A stretch of 64,000 nt of DNA from Alteraurantiacibacter hainanensis. GTDB taxonomy: Bacteria; Pseudomonadota; Alphaproteobacteria; Sphingomonadales; Sphingomonadaceae. A program made the translations under genes and the position numbers. Within the stretch, counting starts at the first letter, position 1. The number at the start of each line of letters is the position of its first letter. Under the pieces are notes generated by a model that made no database searches, had not been told where the DNA came from, and saw only the letters and a list, made by a program, of their open reading frames with translations. Location: NCBI RefSeq assembly GCF_036321025.1, contig NZ_JAZAPB010000001.1, positions 1,302,001 through 1,366,000 of the forward strand, given 5' to 3'. Of this stretch, positions 43,961-52,780 are shown in pieces.

Positions 43961-45692
43961 CAGTCGCGGCGTGATTCTCCTGCGTTCCCTTGTCGCCACG
44001 GCCGCCGCGATCCTGCTCGCCAGCTGCCAGACCGTTCCTCCCGCCCAGACGCAATCGCCGGACATCGGCGTCGTGCAGGCCGCAGACCCTCGCGCGGCGG
44101 AGGCAGGTCGCGAAATGCTGCGGCGGGGCGGCAGCGCTACCGACGCGGCCATCGCGGTGATGCTGGCGCTGACCGTGGTCGAGCCGCAGAGTTCCGGCAT
44201 CGGCGGCGGCGGCTTCATGGTGCGCGGCCTGCCCGACGGCACGGTGACGACCTTCGATGGTCGCGAGACGGCACCGGCCGCAGCCGGGCCGGAGTGGTTC
44301 TTCGGCGCTGACGGTGAACCGCAGTCCTATTCCGAAGTCGTGCTGACCGGCCTCAGCGTGGGCGTGCCCGGCAACATCGCGCTTGCCGCAAAGGCCCATG
44401 CCCAGCACGGCAAGCTGCCCTGGGAAGACCTGTTCGGCCCCGCCATCACGCTTGCCGAGGGCTTCACCATGAACCGGCGGCTCTACGATTCGCTCGATGG
44501 CAGCATCGAACGCGCGGGGCAGGATCCGCTGATGCGCAGCACGTTCTACACCGATGCAGGGGCGCCGCGCGCCGTAGGCTCGACCATTCGCCGACCGGAA
44601 CTGGCCGAGACCTTCCGCCGCCTCGCCGCGGAGGGACCGGAAGCGCTCTACGGACCGGACAATGCCGAGGCCCTAGCAGCCCATGTCGCCGCCAACACGC
44701 CAGGCAGCGCCGCCATGACGGCCGCCGACATTTCCGGCTACGAGGCGAAGGAGCGCGAGGCGGTGTGCGGCACCTATCGCGCCTACCGGATCTGCTCGAT
44801 GGGCCCGCCCACTTCCGGAGGCATTGCGTTGCTGCAGATCCTCGGCCAGCTCGAACGCTTCGACCTTGCCGAGCTCGGTCCCGAATCCGTCACCTTCTGG
44901 CACCTGTTCGCGCAGTCGCAGCTTCTCGCCTACGCCGACCGCGAGATGTACGCCGGTGACAGCGATTTCGTCTCCGTTCCGGTGAAGGAACTGGTCGATC
45001 CGGACTATCTCGCCACGCGCTCTTCCCTCATCGATCCGGACCGCGCGCTCGGCAGCTACGAGGCGGGCGATCCCGTCGGAACCCTCGCCCTGCGCGCCGA
45101 TGGCGACGAGCCGGAGGAGCATGGCACCACCCATTTCGTGGCCGTGGACCGTAACGGCGCGATGGTCAGCTACACCTCCACCGTGGAGGGCGGTTTCGGC
45201 TCCGGCCTGCAGTTCGGCGGCTATTACCTGAACAACGAGCTGACCGATTTCAGCTTCAGCCCCGAACGCGGCGACCGGCCCGTCGCCAACCGCGTGGAAG
45301 GTGGCAAGCGGCCGCGCAGCTCCATGTCGCCAGCCATGGTCTGGGCACCCGATGGAGAGCCCTTTCTGGTGATCGGCGGCGCGGGCGGCCCCTTCATTCC
45401 CGTCCAGACCGCGAGATCGATCATCGGCATCATCGATTTCGACATGGGCCTGGAAGAGGCCTTTGCCTTGCCGATCGTCATGGGCTTCGGCCCGAACCTG
45501 TTTGTCGAAAGCGACACCTGGCTGGCCGGTGAGGCCGACGCGCTGGAGGAACTGGGCTATGGCAACATTCGGACCGGGCCGCAGCCGTTCGGCTCTGTCG
45601 GGCAGGTCGGTGCGATAAACGCACCCGGAGGTTGGACGGGGGCTTACGACCCGCGCTTCCGCGAACGCCTGGAAGCGACGCCTGCGCGGTAG
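43953..45692 (+). CDS. ggt: Gamma-glutamyltransferase
   Basis: Self-processing periplasmic enzyme that hydrolyses glutathione and transfers gamma-glutamyl groups. 579 aa from the GTG start. The signal carries a lipobox-like LLASC (about residue 26), so it may be lipid-anchored. SSGIGGGGFMV and FDGRETAP occur in the large subunit. The autocleavage site and nucleophile are in EEHGTTHFVAVD, where THF-type Thr becomes the N-terminus of the small subunit. RPRSSMSPAMV and GGAGGPFIP complete the active site. Its start overlaps pyrD by 8 nt. Confidence 0.94.
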   Translation: MNSSRGVILLRSLVATAAAILLASCQTVPPAQTQSPDIGVVQAADPRAAEAGREMLRRGGSATDAAIAVMLALTVVEPQSSGIGGGGFMVRGLPDGTVTTFDGRETAPAAAGPEWFFGADGEPQSYSEVVLTGLSVGVPGNIALAAKAHAQHGKLPWEDLFGPAITLAEGFTMNRRLYDSLDGSIERAGQDPLMRSTFYTDAGAPRAVGSTIRRPELAETFRRLAAEGPEALYGPDNAEALAAHVAANTPGSAAMTAADISGYEAKEREAVCGTYRAYRICSMGPPTSGGIALLQILGQLERFDLAELGPESVTFWHLFAQSQLLAYADREMYAGDSDFVSVPVKELVDPDYLATRSSLIDPDRALGSYEAGDPVGTLALRADGDEPEEHGTTHFVAVDRNGAMVSYTSTVEGGFGSGLQFGGYYLNNELTDFSFSPERGDRPVANRVEGGKRPRSSMSPAMVWAPDGEPFLVIGGAGGPFIPVQTARSIIGIIDFDMGLEEAFALPIVMGFGPNLFVESDTWLAGEADALEELGYGNIRTGPQPFGSVGQVGAINAPGGWTGAYDPRFRERLEATPAR

Positions 45693-45776
45693 GGCGGCGA
45701 GCAGCGCACTTGTCGGGACCCGTCCCCGGTCCTACTCATTGCCGGATAACAGAAACACACCGGGAGACCATCGAGC

Positions 45777-47573
45777 GTGCAACTCGCCGATATCGACAAT
45801 GCCAGCAGCCTCGTCGCACTGTTCCTTCAGCGCGCGGACGAGCGCGGCGACAAGCCCTTCCTGACCGCCAAGATCGACGGCGAATGGGTCTCCGTCTCCT
45901 ATGCCGAGGCTGCGGAGAAGGTGTGCCTGCTGGCCGAAAAGCTACGAGGCCTGGGTCTTCGCGACGGCGACCGCGTCATGATCGTGGCCGAGAACCGGCC
46001 CGAATGGTGCATCGCCGATCTCGCCATCATGGCGGCCGGTTGCATCACCACGCCGGCCTACACCACCAATACCGAGCGCGACCATTGCCATATCCTCGAC
46101 GATTCCGGGGCAAGCGCCGTGGTGGTGGGCAATGCCAGGCTTGCCAAGGCCCTGTTCCCGGCGATCATGAAGACGGGCCGCGCCCGGCACGTGATCGCTA
46201 TCGATCCCATCCCCTCTTCGCAGAGCGGGAGCTTCGAACTGCATCACTGGGCGGATCTGACCACCGGCGATGCCGCGGCGGCGCGGCAGGCGGTGGATGC
46301 GCGCATCGCGGGGATATCGCGCCAGGACATGGCCTGCATCATCTACACCAGCGGCACCAGCGGCGCGCCGCGCGGCGTGATGCTGCACCACGGCGCGATC
46401 CTGCACAATGTCGCCGCGGCCGCCCACGTGATCGAGAACGACTTCGGCTGGGAAGAGGAACGGTTCCTCTCCTTCCTGCCGCTGAGCCATGCCTTCGAGC
46501 ATACGGCCGGGTTCTACCTGCCGCTGGGTCTGGGGGCCGACATCTGGTTCTCCGAAGGGCTGGACAAGCTTTCCAGCAACCTCGAGGAAGCCCGTCCCAC
46601 GATCATGGTCGTCGTCCCCCGCCTGTTCGAGGTCCTGCGCGGCAAGATGATGAAGGCGATCGAGAAACAGGGCAAGCTGGCCCGCTTCCTGCTCGGCCGC
46701 GCGCTGAGCCTGGGCGAGAAGCAGGTTTCCGGACGCGACGGGCTGCTCACCAAGCCCGACGACTTGCTGCTGTCCGCCACTTTGAGGCCGAAGATCCGTC
46801 AGCGTTTCGGCGGGCGGGTGAAGGCGCTCGTCTCGGGCGGAGCGCCGCTGAACCCGGAAGTGGGCGGTTTCTTCCAGGCGATGGGCCTCACCATGCTGCA
46901 GGGCTATGGTCAGACCGAAAGCGCCCCGGTGATCGCCTGCAACTATCCCAGCGCCGGGATCAAGCTGGACACCGTAGGCCCGCCGCTACGCGGCGTGGAG
47001 GTGAAGATCGCGGAAGACGGCGAAATCCTGGTGCGCGGCGAGCTGGTGATGATCGGATACTGGCAGCGGCCCGAAGATACGGAGAACACGATCCGTAACG
47101 GATGGCTGCACACCGGCGACGTGGGCCATATCGACGAGCGTGGCCGGATCAAGATCACCGACCGAAAGAAGGACATCATCGTCAATGACAAGGGCGATAA
47201 CGTCGCCCCGCAGAAGCTCGAAGGTATGCTGACCCTCCAGCCGGAGATCAGCCAGGCGATGGTGTCGGGGGACAAGAGGCCCTACATGGTCGCGCTGATC
47301 GTGCCCGATCCCGAATGGGTCGCGGGCTGGGCGCGCGCCAACGGGGAGACCCCGGACATGGCCGCGCTGCGCGAGGTGCCGGCGTTCCGCGCGGCGATCA
47401 AGGCGGCGATCGACCGCACCAACGAGGATCTCTCCGTGATCGAGAAGGTGCGCAAGTTCGTGCTGGCGGACGAGCCCTTCACGGTCGAGAACGACATGAT
47501 GACCCCGACCATGAAGATCCGCCGGATGCAGATCCGCGAGAACTACCAGGATCGGCTGGACGCGCTGTACTAG
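45777..47573 (+). CDS. Long-chain acyl-CoA synthetase (AMP-forming)
   Basis: Adenylate-forming enzyme of 598 aa that activates fatty acids to acyl-CoA; likely a FadD15/long-chain type. The P-loop is IYTSGTSGAPRGVML, followed by FLPLSHAFEH, LVSGGAPLNPEV, GYGQTESAPV, the hinge region LHTGDVGHIDERGRIKITDRKKDI and the C-terminal domain ending MKIRRMQIRENY. The start is GTG at 45777 behind a CGGGAGA ribosome site. Acts in the cytoplasm or at the membrane. Monocistronic by appearance. Confidence 0.93.
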   Translation: MQLADIDNASSLVALFLQRADERGDKPFLTAKIDGEWVSVSYAEAAEKVCLLAEKLRGLGLRDGDRVMIVAENRPEWCIADLAIMAAGCITTPAYTTNTERDHCHILDDSGASAVVVGNARLAKALFPAIMKTGRARHVIAIDPIPSSQSGSFELHHWADLTTGDAAAARQAVDARIAGISRQDMACIIYTSGTSGAPRGVMLHHGAILHNVAAAAHVIENDFGWEEERFLSFLPLSHAFEHTAGFYLPLGLGADIWFSEGLDKLSSNLEEARPTIMVVVPRLFEVLRGKMMKAIEKQGKLARFLLGRALSLGEKQVSGRDGLLTKPDDLLLSATLRPKIRQRFGGRVKALVSGGAPLNPEVGGFFQAMGLTMLQGYGQTESAPVIACNYPSAGIKLDTVGPPLRGVEVKIAEDGEILVRGELVMIGYWQRPEDTENTIRNGWLHTGDVGHIDERGRIKITDRKKDIIVNDKGDNVAPQKLEGMLTLQPEISQAMVSGDKRPYMVALIVPDPEWVAGWARANGETPDMAALREVPAFRAAIKAAIDRTNEDLSVIEKVRKFVLADEPFTVENDMMTPTMKIRRMQIRENYQDRLDALY

Positions 47574-47577
47574 GGCC

Positions 47578-48108
47578 TCAGGCGGCTTCGACCTCTATCC
47601 TTTCCGGCAGGAAGACAGGCTCCCGGCTTGACCAGGCTGGCGCCGTCGCGGCTGCTTCGCTCAGGCTCTGGAGAAGCATGCGCCGGCGTTCGGGCATGAT
47701 CTGGGGCAAGGCGGCTGCCGCGCAGAATGCGGCGGGGAGGAAGGGCCGCGCTGCCGCGCCCAGCAGGCGCTCGTAGAGGAAGCGGTAGGCGGAGAAGCTG
47801 TCCAGCCGCTCGAGGAAGAGGTCCTGCGCGGAGATGCGGACGAGGGTGCCCATGAAGCTCTCGAGCCCTTCGAAGGTATCGTCCGCCGGGATCAGGGCAC
47901 GCAGGTGCCTCAGTTCGCGGTAGGCGAGATACTGGCCGCGGATCGTCCGCTTGTCTTCGTCCGTGAAGCGCCAGACCTTGAATGCGTCACGCCGGCCCAG
48001 CGCGATATCGAGCGAGCGTTCGATGAACTCCTGCTCGTATTCGGCAAAGCCGGCGAACTCGCGCATTTCGGCAATCGTGAGAGAAAACGTCTTCGAATCG
48101 TGACCCAT
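47578..48108 (-). CDS. Uncharacterised helical cytoplasmic protein
   Basis: Protein of 176 aa, helical, with no signal peptide. It begins MGHDSKTFSLTIAEMREFAGF and has a RRDAFKVWRFTDEDKRTIRGQYLAYRELRHLR-type basic helix pair, shown only in outline. No family recognised. The C-terminal half is Ala/Pro-rich. Converges on the acyl-CoA synthetase gene with a 4-bp gap. Confidence 0.6.
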   Translation of the reverse strand: MGHDSKTFSLTIAEMREFAGFAEYEQEFIERSLDIALGRRDAFKVWRFTDEDKRTIRGQYLAYRELRHLRALIPADDTFEGLESFMGTLVRISAQDLFLERLDSFSAYRFLYERLLGAAARPFLPAAFCAAAALPQIMPERRRMLLQSLSEAAATAPAWSSREPVFLPERIEVEAA

Positions 48109-48177
48109 GACCGGCCCCCGTTGCGGTTTAGGGGACCACTCTGCTCCGCCATGGTTAATTTGTCGTAAGCGGCCGCT

Positions 48178-48465
48178 TCAGCCCTGCACCACGTCCGACC
48201 AGTCGGGGTGCCGCGTGGCCTGCGCCTTGAAGAAGGGGCATAGCGGAACGATCCTGAACCCCTTTGCGCGCGCCTCCTCGACGACGCGCTGCGCCAGCGC
48301 CTTGCCCACGCCCATGCCGCGCATGGAATCGGGCACGAACGTGTGATCGACGATCACCAGCACCTGCGACGCGCGCGAAAAGGTCAGCTCCGCCTCTTCG
48401 TCGTGACCATCCAGAGCAACGGCGAACCGTCCCTTGGTGCCGTTGTCTTCGAGCCGAATGTCCAT
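48178..48465 (-). CDS. Small GNAT-like protein (YjdJ/Gcn5-related type)
   Basis: Protein of 95 aa matching the minimal GNAT group (PF14542, human NATD1/E. coli YjdJ type): MDIRLEDNGTKGRFAVAL, then FVPDSMRGMGVGKALAQRVVEEA with the acetyl-CoA pyrophosphate loop, and the characteristic C-terminal IVPLCPFFKAQATRHPDWSD. Substrate unknown. It follows the thiS-thiG fusion gene by 9 bp on the same strand, so they probably share a transcript. Confidence 0.88.
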   Translation of the reverse strand: MDIRLEDNGTKGRFAVALDGHDEEAELTFSRASQVLVIVDHTFVPDSMRGMGVGKALAQRVVEEARAKGFRIVPLCPFFKAQATRHPDWSDVVQG

Positions 48466-48474
48466 GTGTGGGTC

Positions 48475-49476
48475 CTAGATCAATCCCGCCAGCGGCGAAC
48501 TGGGATCGGCATACTTACGCCTTCCCATGCGTCCGGCAAGATAGGCTTCGCGGCCTGCTTCGACCGCCAGCTTCATCGCCCTTGCCATGCGGATCGGGTC
48601 CTTCGCCTCGGCAATGGCGGTGTTCATCAGCACGCCGTCGCAGCCCAGCTCCATGGCGACCGCGGCATCGGACGCCGTGCCGACGCCCGCATCGACCAGC
48701 ACAGGAACGCTGGCACCTTCCACAATCAGCCGGATCGTCACCTTGTTCTGGATGCCAAGGCCGCTGCCGATGGGCGCGCCAAGAGGCATGATCGCTACCG
48801 CGCCCACATCCTCCAGCTGCTTTGCGGCGATCGGATCGTCTGTGCAGTAGACCATCGGCTTGAAGCCTTCCTTCGCCAGCACTTCGCAGGCGCGGATGGT
48901 CTCCACCATGTTGGGATAGAGCGTCTTCGCCTCTCCCAGCACTTCCAGCTTCACCAGGTCCCAGCCGCCCGCCTCGCGCGCCAGACGCAGCGTGCGAATG
49001 GCATCGTCGGCGGTGAAGCAGCCCGCGGTATTGGGCAGGTAGGTGACCTTCTTCGGGTCGATGTGATCCATCAGCACCGGCTGGTTCGGGTCGGAGATGT
49101 TCACGCGGCGCACGGCCACGGTGACGATCTCGGCCCCGGCGGCCTCCACGGCGGCGGCGTTCTGGGCGAAATCCTTGTACTTGCCCGTTCCCACGATCAG
49201 GCGGCTGTTGAAGCGGTGTCCTGCCACTTCCCAGCTGTCGTCGCCTTCCGCGCCGGAACCGCCGCCCACGAAATGCACGATCTCCAGCTGGTCGCCATCC
49301 GCCAGGCTGGTGCTCTCCAGCGTGGAACGCGGGGCAATCTCGCCGTTATGCTCGACTGCCACCTTCTCGGGCTTGAGGCCGAGTTCGCGCACGAGGTCGG
49401 CTACGGTGCGCGCGGGCGTGCGGCGGCTCTCGCCGTTGACGGTAAGGGTGAGGGTGTCGGTCTGGGGCTGGGTCAT
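48475..49476 (-). CDS. thiSG: ThiS-ThiG fusion (sulphur carrier / thiazole synthase)
   Basis: Protein of 333 aa joining ThiS (about residues 1-73) to ThiG (about 80-333). The ThiS part is a beta-grasp domain (LTVNGESRRTPARTVADLVREL in outline) ending HFVGGGSG, where the normally C-terminal Gly-Gly is internal. The ThiG part has LIVGTGKYKDF, LPNTAGCFTADDA, LVKLEVLGE with the Schiff-base Lys, VDAGVGTASDAAVAMELGCDGVL and a C-terminal AEAKDPIRMARAM. ATG at 49476 was chosen; an in-frame GTG four codons earlier is the alternative. ThiG makes the thiazole of thiamine. No TPP riboswitch fits in the 22-bp gap upstream. Confidence 0.93.
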   Translation of the reverse strand: MTQPQTDTLTLTVNGESRRTPARTVADLVRELGLKPEKVAVEHNGEIAPRSTLESTSLADGDQLEIVHFVGGGSGAEGDDSWEVAGHRFNSRLIVGTGKYKDFAQNAAAVEAAGAEIVTVAVRRVNISDPNQPVLMDHIDPKKVTYLPNTAGCFTADDAIRTLRLAREAGGWDLVKLEVLGEAKTLYPNMVETIRACEVLAKEGFKPMVYCTDDPIAAKQLEDVGAVAIMPLGAPIGSGLGIQNKVTIRLIVEGASVPVLVDAGVGTASDAAVAMELGCDGVLMNTAIAEAKDPIRMARAMKLAVEAGREAYLAGRMGRRKYADPSSPLAGLI

Positions 49477-49498
49477 CACCAGCGCCACATAGAGCCTG

Positions 49499-49867
49499 TC
49501 AGGCGTGGCGCAAGTTGAGGATGTGCCCGGCGGCCACCAGGGTCACGCCGATCATGGTCAGGACGGCTTCCTCGAAACCGTGCCCGACGGCCAGCGCGCC
49601 GCCCATGAAGGTCAGCCCAGTCATCGCCACGACGAACGGCCGGGCACGGCGATGGCGCACGGCACCGACACCGATGGCGACACCGGCAACGATGGTCGCC
49701 AGAAGCAGTCCCCAGCGATGGATGTCGGGATCCAGCAGGAACGAGGCGCCCAGCCCGAGACCCGCCACGAGCACGAGCCCGAGGACGCAATGCACGAGGC
49801 AAAGCGCCGAGAGCAGGACACCGGCGCGATCAAGCCGGCCGCGAATCCAGGGGGAGATCGAGCCCAT
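49499..49867 (-). CDS. MerC domain membrane protein
   Basis: Protein of 122 aa with about four hydrophobic helices and the MerC pattern LSALCLVHCVLG, a Cys-x3-Cys in helix 1 that could bind metal. It also has ILNLRHA at the C-terminus. MerC transports mercury in mer operons, but alphaproteobacterial homologues without other mer genes usually sit near zinc-homeostasis genes and are probably linked to Zn supply. Two palindromes resembling Zur sites lie 12-54 bp upstream of its start. Confidence 0.85.
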   Translation of the reverse strand: MGSISPWIRGRLDRAGVLLSALCLVHCVLGLVLVAGLGLGASFLLDPDIHRWGLLLATIVAGVAIGVGAVRHRRARPFVVAMTGLTFMGGALAVGHGFEEAVLTMIGVTLVAAGHILNLRHA

Positions 49868-49878
49868 GCGGTCGATGT

Positions 49879-49921
49879 ATGTAACGTCATAACATTGCGC
49901 AAGAGGTAATGTTGCAACATT
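49879..49921. promoter_or_regulatory. Two palindromes upstream of merC, Zur/Fur-like
   Basis: The first element (49879-49895, read on the minus strand ATGTTATGACGTTACAT) resembles the left half of the Zur consensus AATGTTATAnTATAACATT. The second (49908-49921) is a perfect 14-bp palindrome, AATGTTGCAACATT. Both lie between merC and ctaA and upstream of the merC start. Assignment to Zur is inference. Confidence 0.35.
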
Positions 49922-49983
49922 TGCCGCGCCGAAGGGGCATGGCGCTTGCGATTTTCGCCGTAAAGTTGCAGATCGCCCCCGTC

Positions 49984-51039
49984 ATGGTGGCTCAGGCAAT
50001 CCCCGCACAATCCGATTCCCGGCGCGAACCCCAGCCGCTGGCGCTGGCACGGTGGCTGATCGCCGTTGCCACGCTCGTGCTGGTGATGGTCATCGTGGGC
50101 GGAATCACGCGGCTGACCGAGAGCGGGCTTTCGATCACCGAGTGGAAGCCGATCACCGGAGCGTTGCCGCCGCTGACCGAGGCGGACTGGCAGGCGGAAT
50201 TCGAGCTCTATCGGCAGACCGGCGAATACCAGAACGTCACGGGGCCGGCGGGGATGGACCTTGCCGCCTTCAAGTTCATCTATTTCTGGGAGTGGTTCCA
50301 TCGCCTGCTGGGGCGGGTGATCGGGCTCGCCTTCGCCCTGCCGCTGGCCTGGTACTGGCTGCGCGGAGCGATCCCCGCCGGCTACAAGCCGCGCCTTCTC
50401 GCCCTGCTGGCCCTGGGCGGACTGCAGGGAGCGTTCGGCTGGTTCATGGTTCGCTCGGGCCTCGGCACCGAGATGACCGACGTCTCGCACTTCTGGCTGT
50501 CGATCCACCTCCTCACCGCCTTCTTCACCTTCGGCGGTCTGATCTGGACCGCGCTCGACCTGCGCCAGCTCGACAGCCAGGGGCGCGGCGCTCCCGCCCG
50601 CTTCACCGGGCTTTCGCTGCTGGTAGCAATCATCCTGTTCGTGCAGATGCTGCTCGGCGCATGGGTGGCCGGCCTCAACGCCGGGCTTGCCTCCGACACC
50701 TGGCCGCTGATGCAGGGGCGCCTGGTTCCCGAGGCCGACTGGTCGCGCGGAGCCTTGTGGACATTCACGCACGATCCCTTCTGGATCCATTTCCTCCACC
50801 GCTGGTGGGCCTGGGTCGCGGTGGCCGCGCTGGTGGTGATGGCGCGCCATGTCAAACCGCTCGACCGCCGCGCATCGATCGCCATCCACAGCGCCTTCGG
50901 TACGCAGATCCTGCTCGGCATAGCCACCGTGATGACCGGCGTGGACCTCTGGCTTGCGGTCGCCCACCAGGCCGTTGGAGCGCTGCTTGTCGGCGCATTC
51001 GCCTGGGGCGCCCATGTTCTGGGTCGGGAAGCGCGGTGA
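49984..51039 (+). CDS. ctaA: Heme A synthase (COX15/CtaA)
   Basis: Eight-helix inner-membrane enzyme converting heme O to heme A for aa3-type cytochrome oxidase; 351 aa. Conserved elements are IVGGITRLTESGLSITEWKP (first helix and loop), WEWFHRLLGR, LSIHLLTAF, LGAWVAGLNAG, FLHRWWAW and AVAHQAVGA, which supply the four heme-ligating His. ATG at 49984 was chosen because it gives the expected short N-terminus; upstream ATGs at 49909 and 49936 are in frame. Its stop overlaps the cutA start. Confidence 0.94.
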   Translation: MVAQAIPAQSDSRREPQPLALARWLIAVATLVLVMVIVGGITRLTESGLSITEWKPITGALPPLTEADWQAEFELYRQTGEYQNVTGPAGMDLAAFKFIYFWEWFHRLLGRVIGLAFALPLAWYWLRGAIPAGYKPRLLALLALGGLQGAFGWFMVRSGLGTEMTDVSHFWLSIHLLTAFFTFGGLIWTALDLRQLDSQGRGAPARFTGLSLLVAIILFVQMLLGAWVAGLNAGLASDTWPLMQGRLVPEADWSRGALWTFTHDPFWIHFLHRWWAWVAVAALVVMARHVKPLDRRASIAIHSAFGTQILLGIATVMTGVDLWLAVAHQAVGALLVGAFAWGAHVLGREAR

Positions 51040-51383
51040 CGGGCAATGCTCAGAGCGGCGCGGCGCTGATCTGGAGCCCGTTCGGGTCGGCCGAGGATGC
51101 GCGCGCCTGCGCCGCGGTGCTGCTGCGGGAAAAGCTGATCGCCTGCGCAAACATCGTCCCGGCGATCGAATCCATTTTCCACTACGAGGGCCAGCTGCAA
51201 TCCGAGACCGAGGTCGGCGTGCTGTTCAAGACCCATCCCAGCCTCCTCGATGCCGCTACCGCCCGACTGGCGGACCTCCATCCCTACTATACCCCCGCCA
51301 TCTGCGGCTGGATGGCAGACAGCGCGCCGCCGGAAACGTGCGAATGGCTGGCGGGCCTGGTGCAGGGGGACGCGGCACGATGA
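51036..51383 (+). CDS. cutA: CutA family divalent-cation tolerance protein
   Basis: Protein of 115 aa of the trimeric ferredoxin-like CutA fold: AEDARACAAVLLREKLIACANIVP, YEGQLQSETEVGVLFKT and the C-terminal DLHPYYTPAICG, all family markers. Usual length is about 105-115. Associated with copper tolerance in E. coli, but molecular function is unsettled. The start is GTG 51036, overlapping ctaA by 4 nt; the stop overlaps the next gene by 4 nt (ATGA). Confidence 0.92.
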   Translation: MTGNAQSGAALIWSPFGSAEDARACAAVLLREKLIACANIVPAIESIFHYEGQLQSETEVGVLFKTHPSLLDAATARLADLHPYYTPAICGWMADSAPPETCEWLAGLVQGDAAR

Positions 51384-52114
51384 AACACACCGACAGGCGC
51401 AGCGCGTTGCAGCTGGCACTGGCGGCGGCCATCATTCCCGCGCTGCATCCGGTGCGCGCTCTCGCGTCTGTTCCCGGGCGCCTGATTGCGCCGCCCGGCG
51501 TGCCCATGCGCTATTCGCGGGCCGTATCCCGTGATCTGGTCGACGGCGCGCTATTCACCGTCAGCCGGGACTTCGCGGTGGAATTTCGCCCGTTCGATGA
51601 TGGCTTCATACTCCACGGGGCGCAATCGCAGGTCCGTGTCGACTGCCCGGACAGCCTGGCCGCGTTCGCGGACATGGAGCGTTCGCGCGACGAGAGCGGG
51701 CTGTTCCCGATCGGGCTCGATCCATTCGGCCAGATCCTCTCCGGCAGCATTGCCCAGCCTGCGACCGGAGACCTCGACGCGGCAGTTGATCGGGCGCTGG
51801 ATGCCCTTGCTGCCCAGCGCCTCGCAGCGGACGAGCGCGAGCAGGCCGCGCGCTTCGTTAGCGCCCTGCAACAGGCCGCCCAGCGCATCACCGCCTTCCT
51901 GCCGACCGACCTTTTCGCGCCAACCTCGCGCTCCCGGCGAGACGAGCGCACGGTCGCCTTGCCGGGCGGGGCGCATGGCAGCGTCGAAACCGTGTTCGAA
52001 TGCGAGCATGACAGCCAGACCGGCCTGATGCGCTCTGCCCGAAGGGACATCCTGACGACCGTCGCCGGCAGCACGCGGGCGACGCACGAGCGCTGGAGCC
52101 TGACCGCCGATTGA
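51380..52114 (+). CDS. Uncharacterised exported protein with Tat-like signal
   Basis: Protein of 244 aa beginning KHTDRRSALQLALAAAIIPA, a twin-arginine-like signal followed by a hydrophobic stretch and an ALA cleavage site near residue 29. The mature region is mixed alpha/beta with no recognised domain. Features are VSRDFAVEFRPFDDGF, SGLFPIGLDPFGQILSG, an Ala/Arg-rich helix, and a final VETVFECEHDSQTGLMRSA. Overlaps cutA by 4 nt, forming ctaA-cutA-this gene. A link to heme or metal handling is only contextual. Confidence 0.65.
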   Translation: MKHTDRRSALQLALAAAIIPALHPVRALASVPGRLIAPPGVPMRYSRAVSRDLVDGALFTVSRDFAVEFRPFDDGFILHGAQSQVRVDCPDSLAAFADMERSRDESGLFPIGLDPFGQILSGSIAQPATGDLDAAVDRALDALAAQRLAADEREQAARFVSALQQAAQRITAFLPTDLFAPTSRSRRDERTVALPGGAHGSVETVFECEHDSQTGLMRSARRDILTTVAGSTRATHERWSLTAD

Positions 52115-52180
52115 TGCGCGAAATGCTCGCGGCAATCGCTCACGGTATTATTTTACCTCCGCGCGATGGCCCGGATTTGC

Positions 52181-52209
52181 TTGACTTGCGGCCCCCGAAG
52201 CGACAAATG
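52181..52209 (+). promoter_or_regulatory. Candidate promoter for rplM-rpsI
   Basis: TTGACT at 52181-52186, a 17-bp spacer, and CAAATG at 52204-52209. The -35 is strong and the -10 weak. The position, about 90 bp before rplM in a 186-bp gap, fits a ribosomal operon promoter with a leader. Confidence 0.35.
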
Positions 52210-52300
52210 CCGCGCCTTCGCTGATCCGAACGCGGGGCATGTCCCGGTGATTCGAACAGCAGCGATCCATTCGCACTGAATTTTTTGAGGAACATTAGCC

Positions 52301-52780
52301 ATGAAGGCTCTGACCAAGACCACCCGGTCGATCAAGCCGGCCGAGGTCGAAAAGAAGTGGCACCTGATCGACGCCGAAGGGCTCGTGGTCGGTCGCCTTG
52401 CGACGATCATCGCCAAGCTCCTGCGCGGCAAGCACAAGCCCAGCTTCACGCCGCACGTCGATTGCGGAGACCACGTTGTGGTCATCAACGCCGACAAGGT
52501 GAAGTTCACCGGCAACAAGGCCGCCAAGAAGCCCTATTACAAGCACACCGGCTATCCCGGTGGCCTCAAGGAAGTGACCGCCGACAAGGTGTTGGCCGGC
52601 CGCTTTCCCGAGCGAGTCCTGGAAAAGGCCGTGGAACGCATGATTCCCACCGGTCCGCTGGGCCGCGCGCAGATGAAGGCGTTGCACCTCTACAACGGCA
52701 CCGAGCATCCGCATGACGGCCAGAAGCCCGAAGTGCTCGACGTTGCCTCGATGAACCGCAAGAACAAGGTGTCCGCATAA
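52301..52780 (+). CDS. rplM: 50S ribosomal protein L13
   Basis: Large-subunit assembly-initiating protein of 159 aa, as in other Alphaproteobacteria. Motifs: KKWHLIDAEGLVVGRLATIIA, GDHVVVINADKVKFTGNK, KPYYKHTGYPGGLKE, PTGPLGRAQMKALHLYNG and EHPHDGQKPEVLD. A TTTGAGGAA ribosome site precedes the ATG. The stop TAA shares its last base with the rpsI start (TAATG), so the two are coupled. Confidence 0.98.
   Translation: MKALTKTTRSIKPAEVEKKWHLIDAEGLVVGRLATIIAKLLRGKHKPSFTPHVDCGDHVVVINADKVKFTGNKAAKKPYYKHTGYPGGLKEVTADKVLAGRFPERVLEKAVERMIPTGPLGRAQMKALHLYNGTEHPHDGQKPEVLDVASMNRKNKVSA

Noticed and set aside
49477..49498. TPP riboswitch before thiSG
   Set aside because: Only 22 bp separate thiSG from merC, too short, and no THI-box sequence is visible inside merC.
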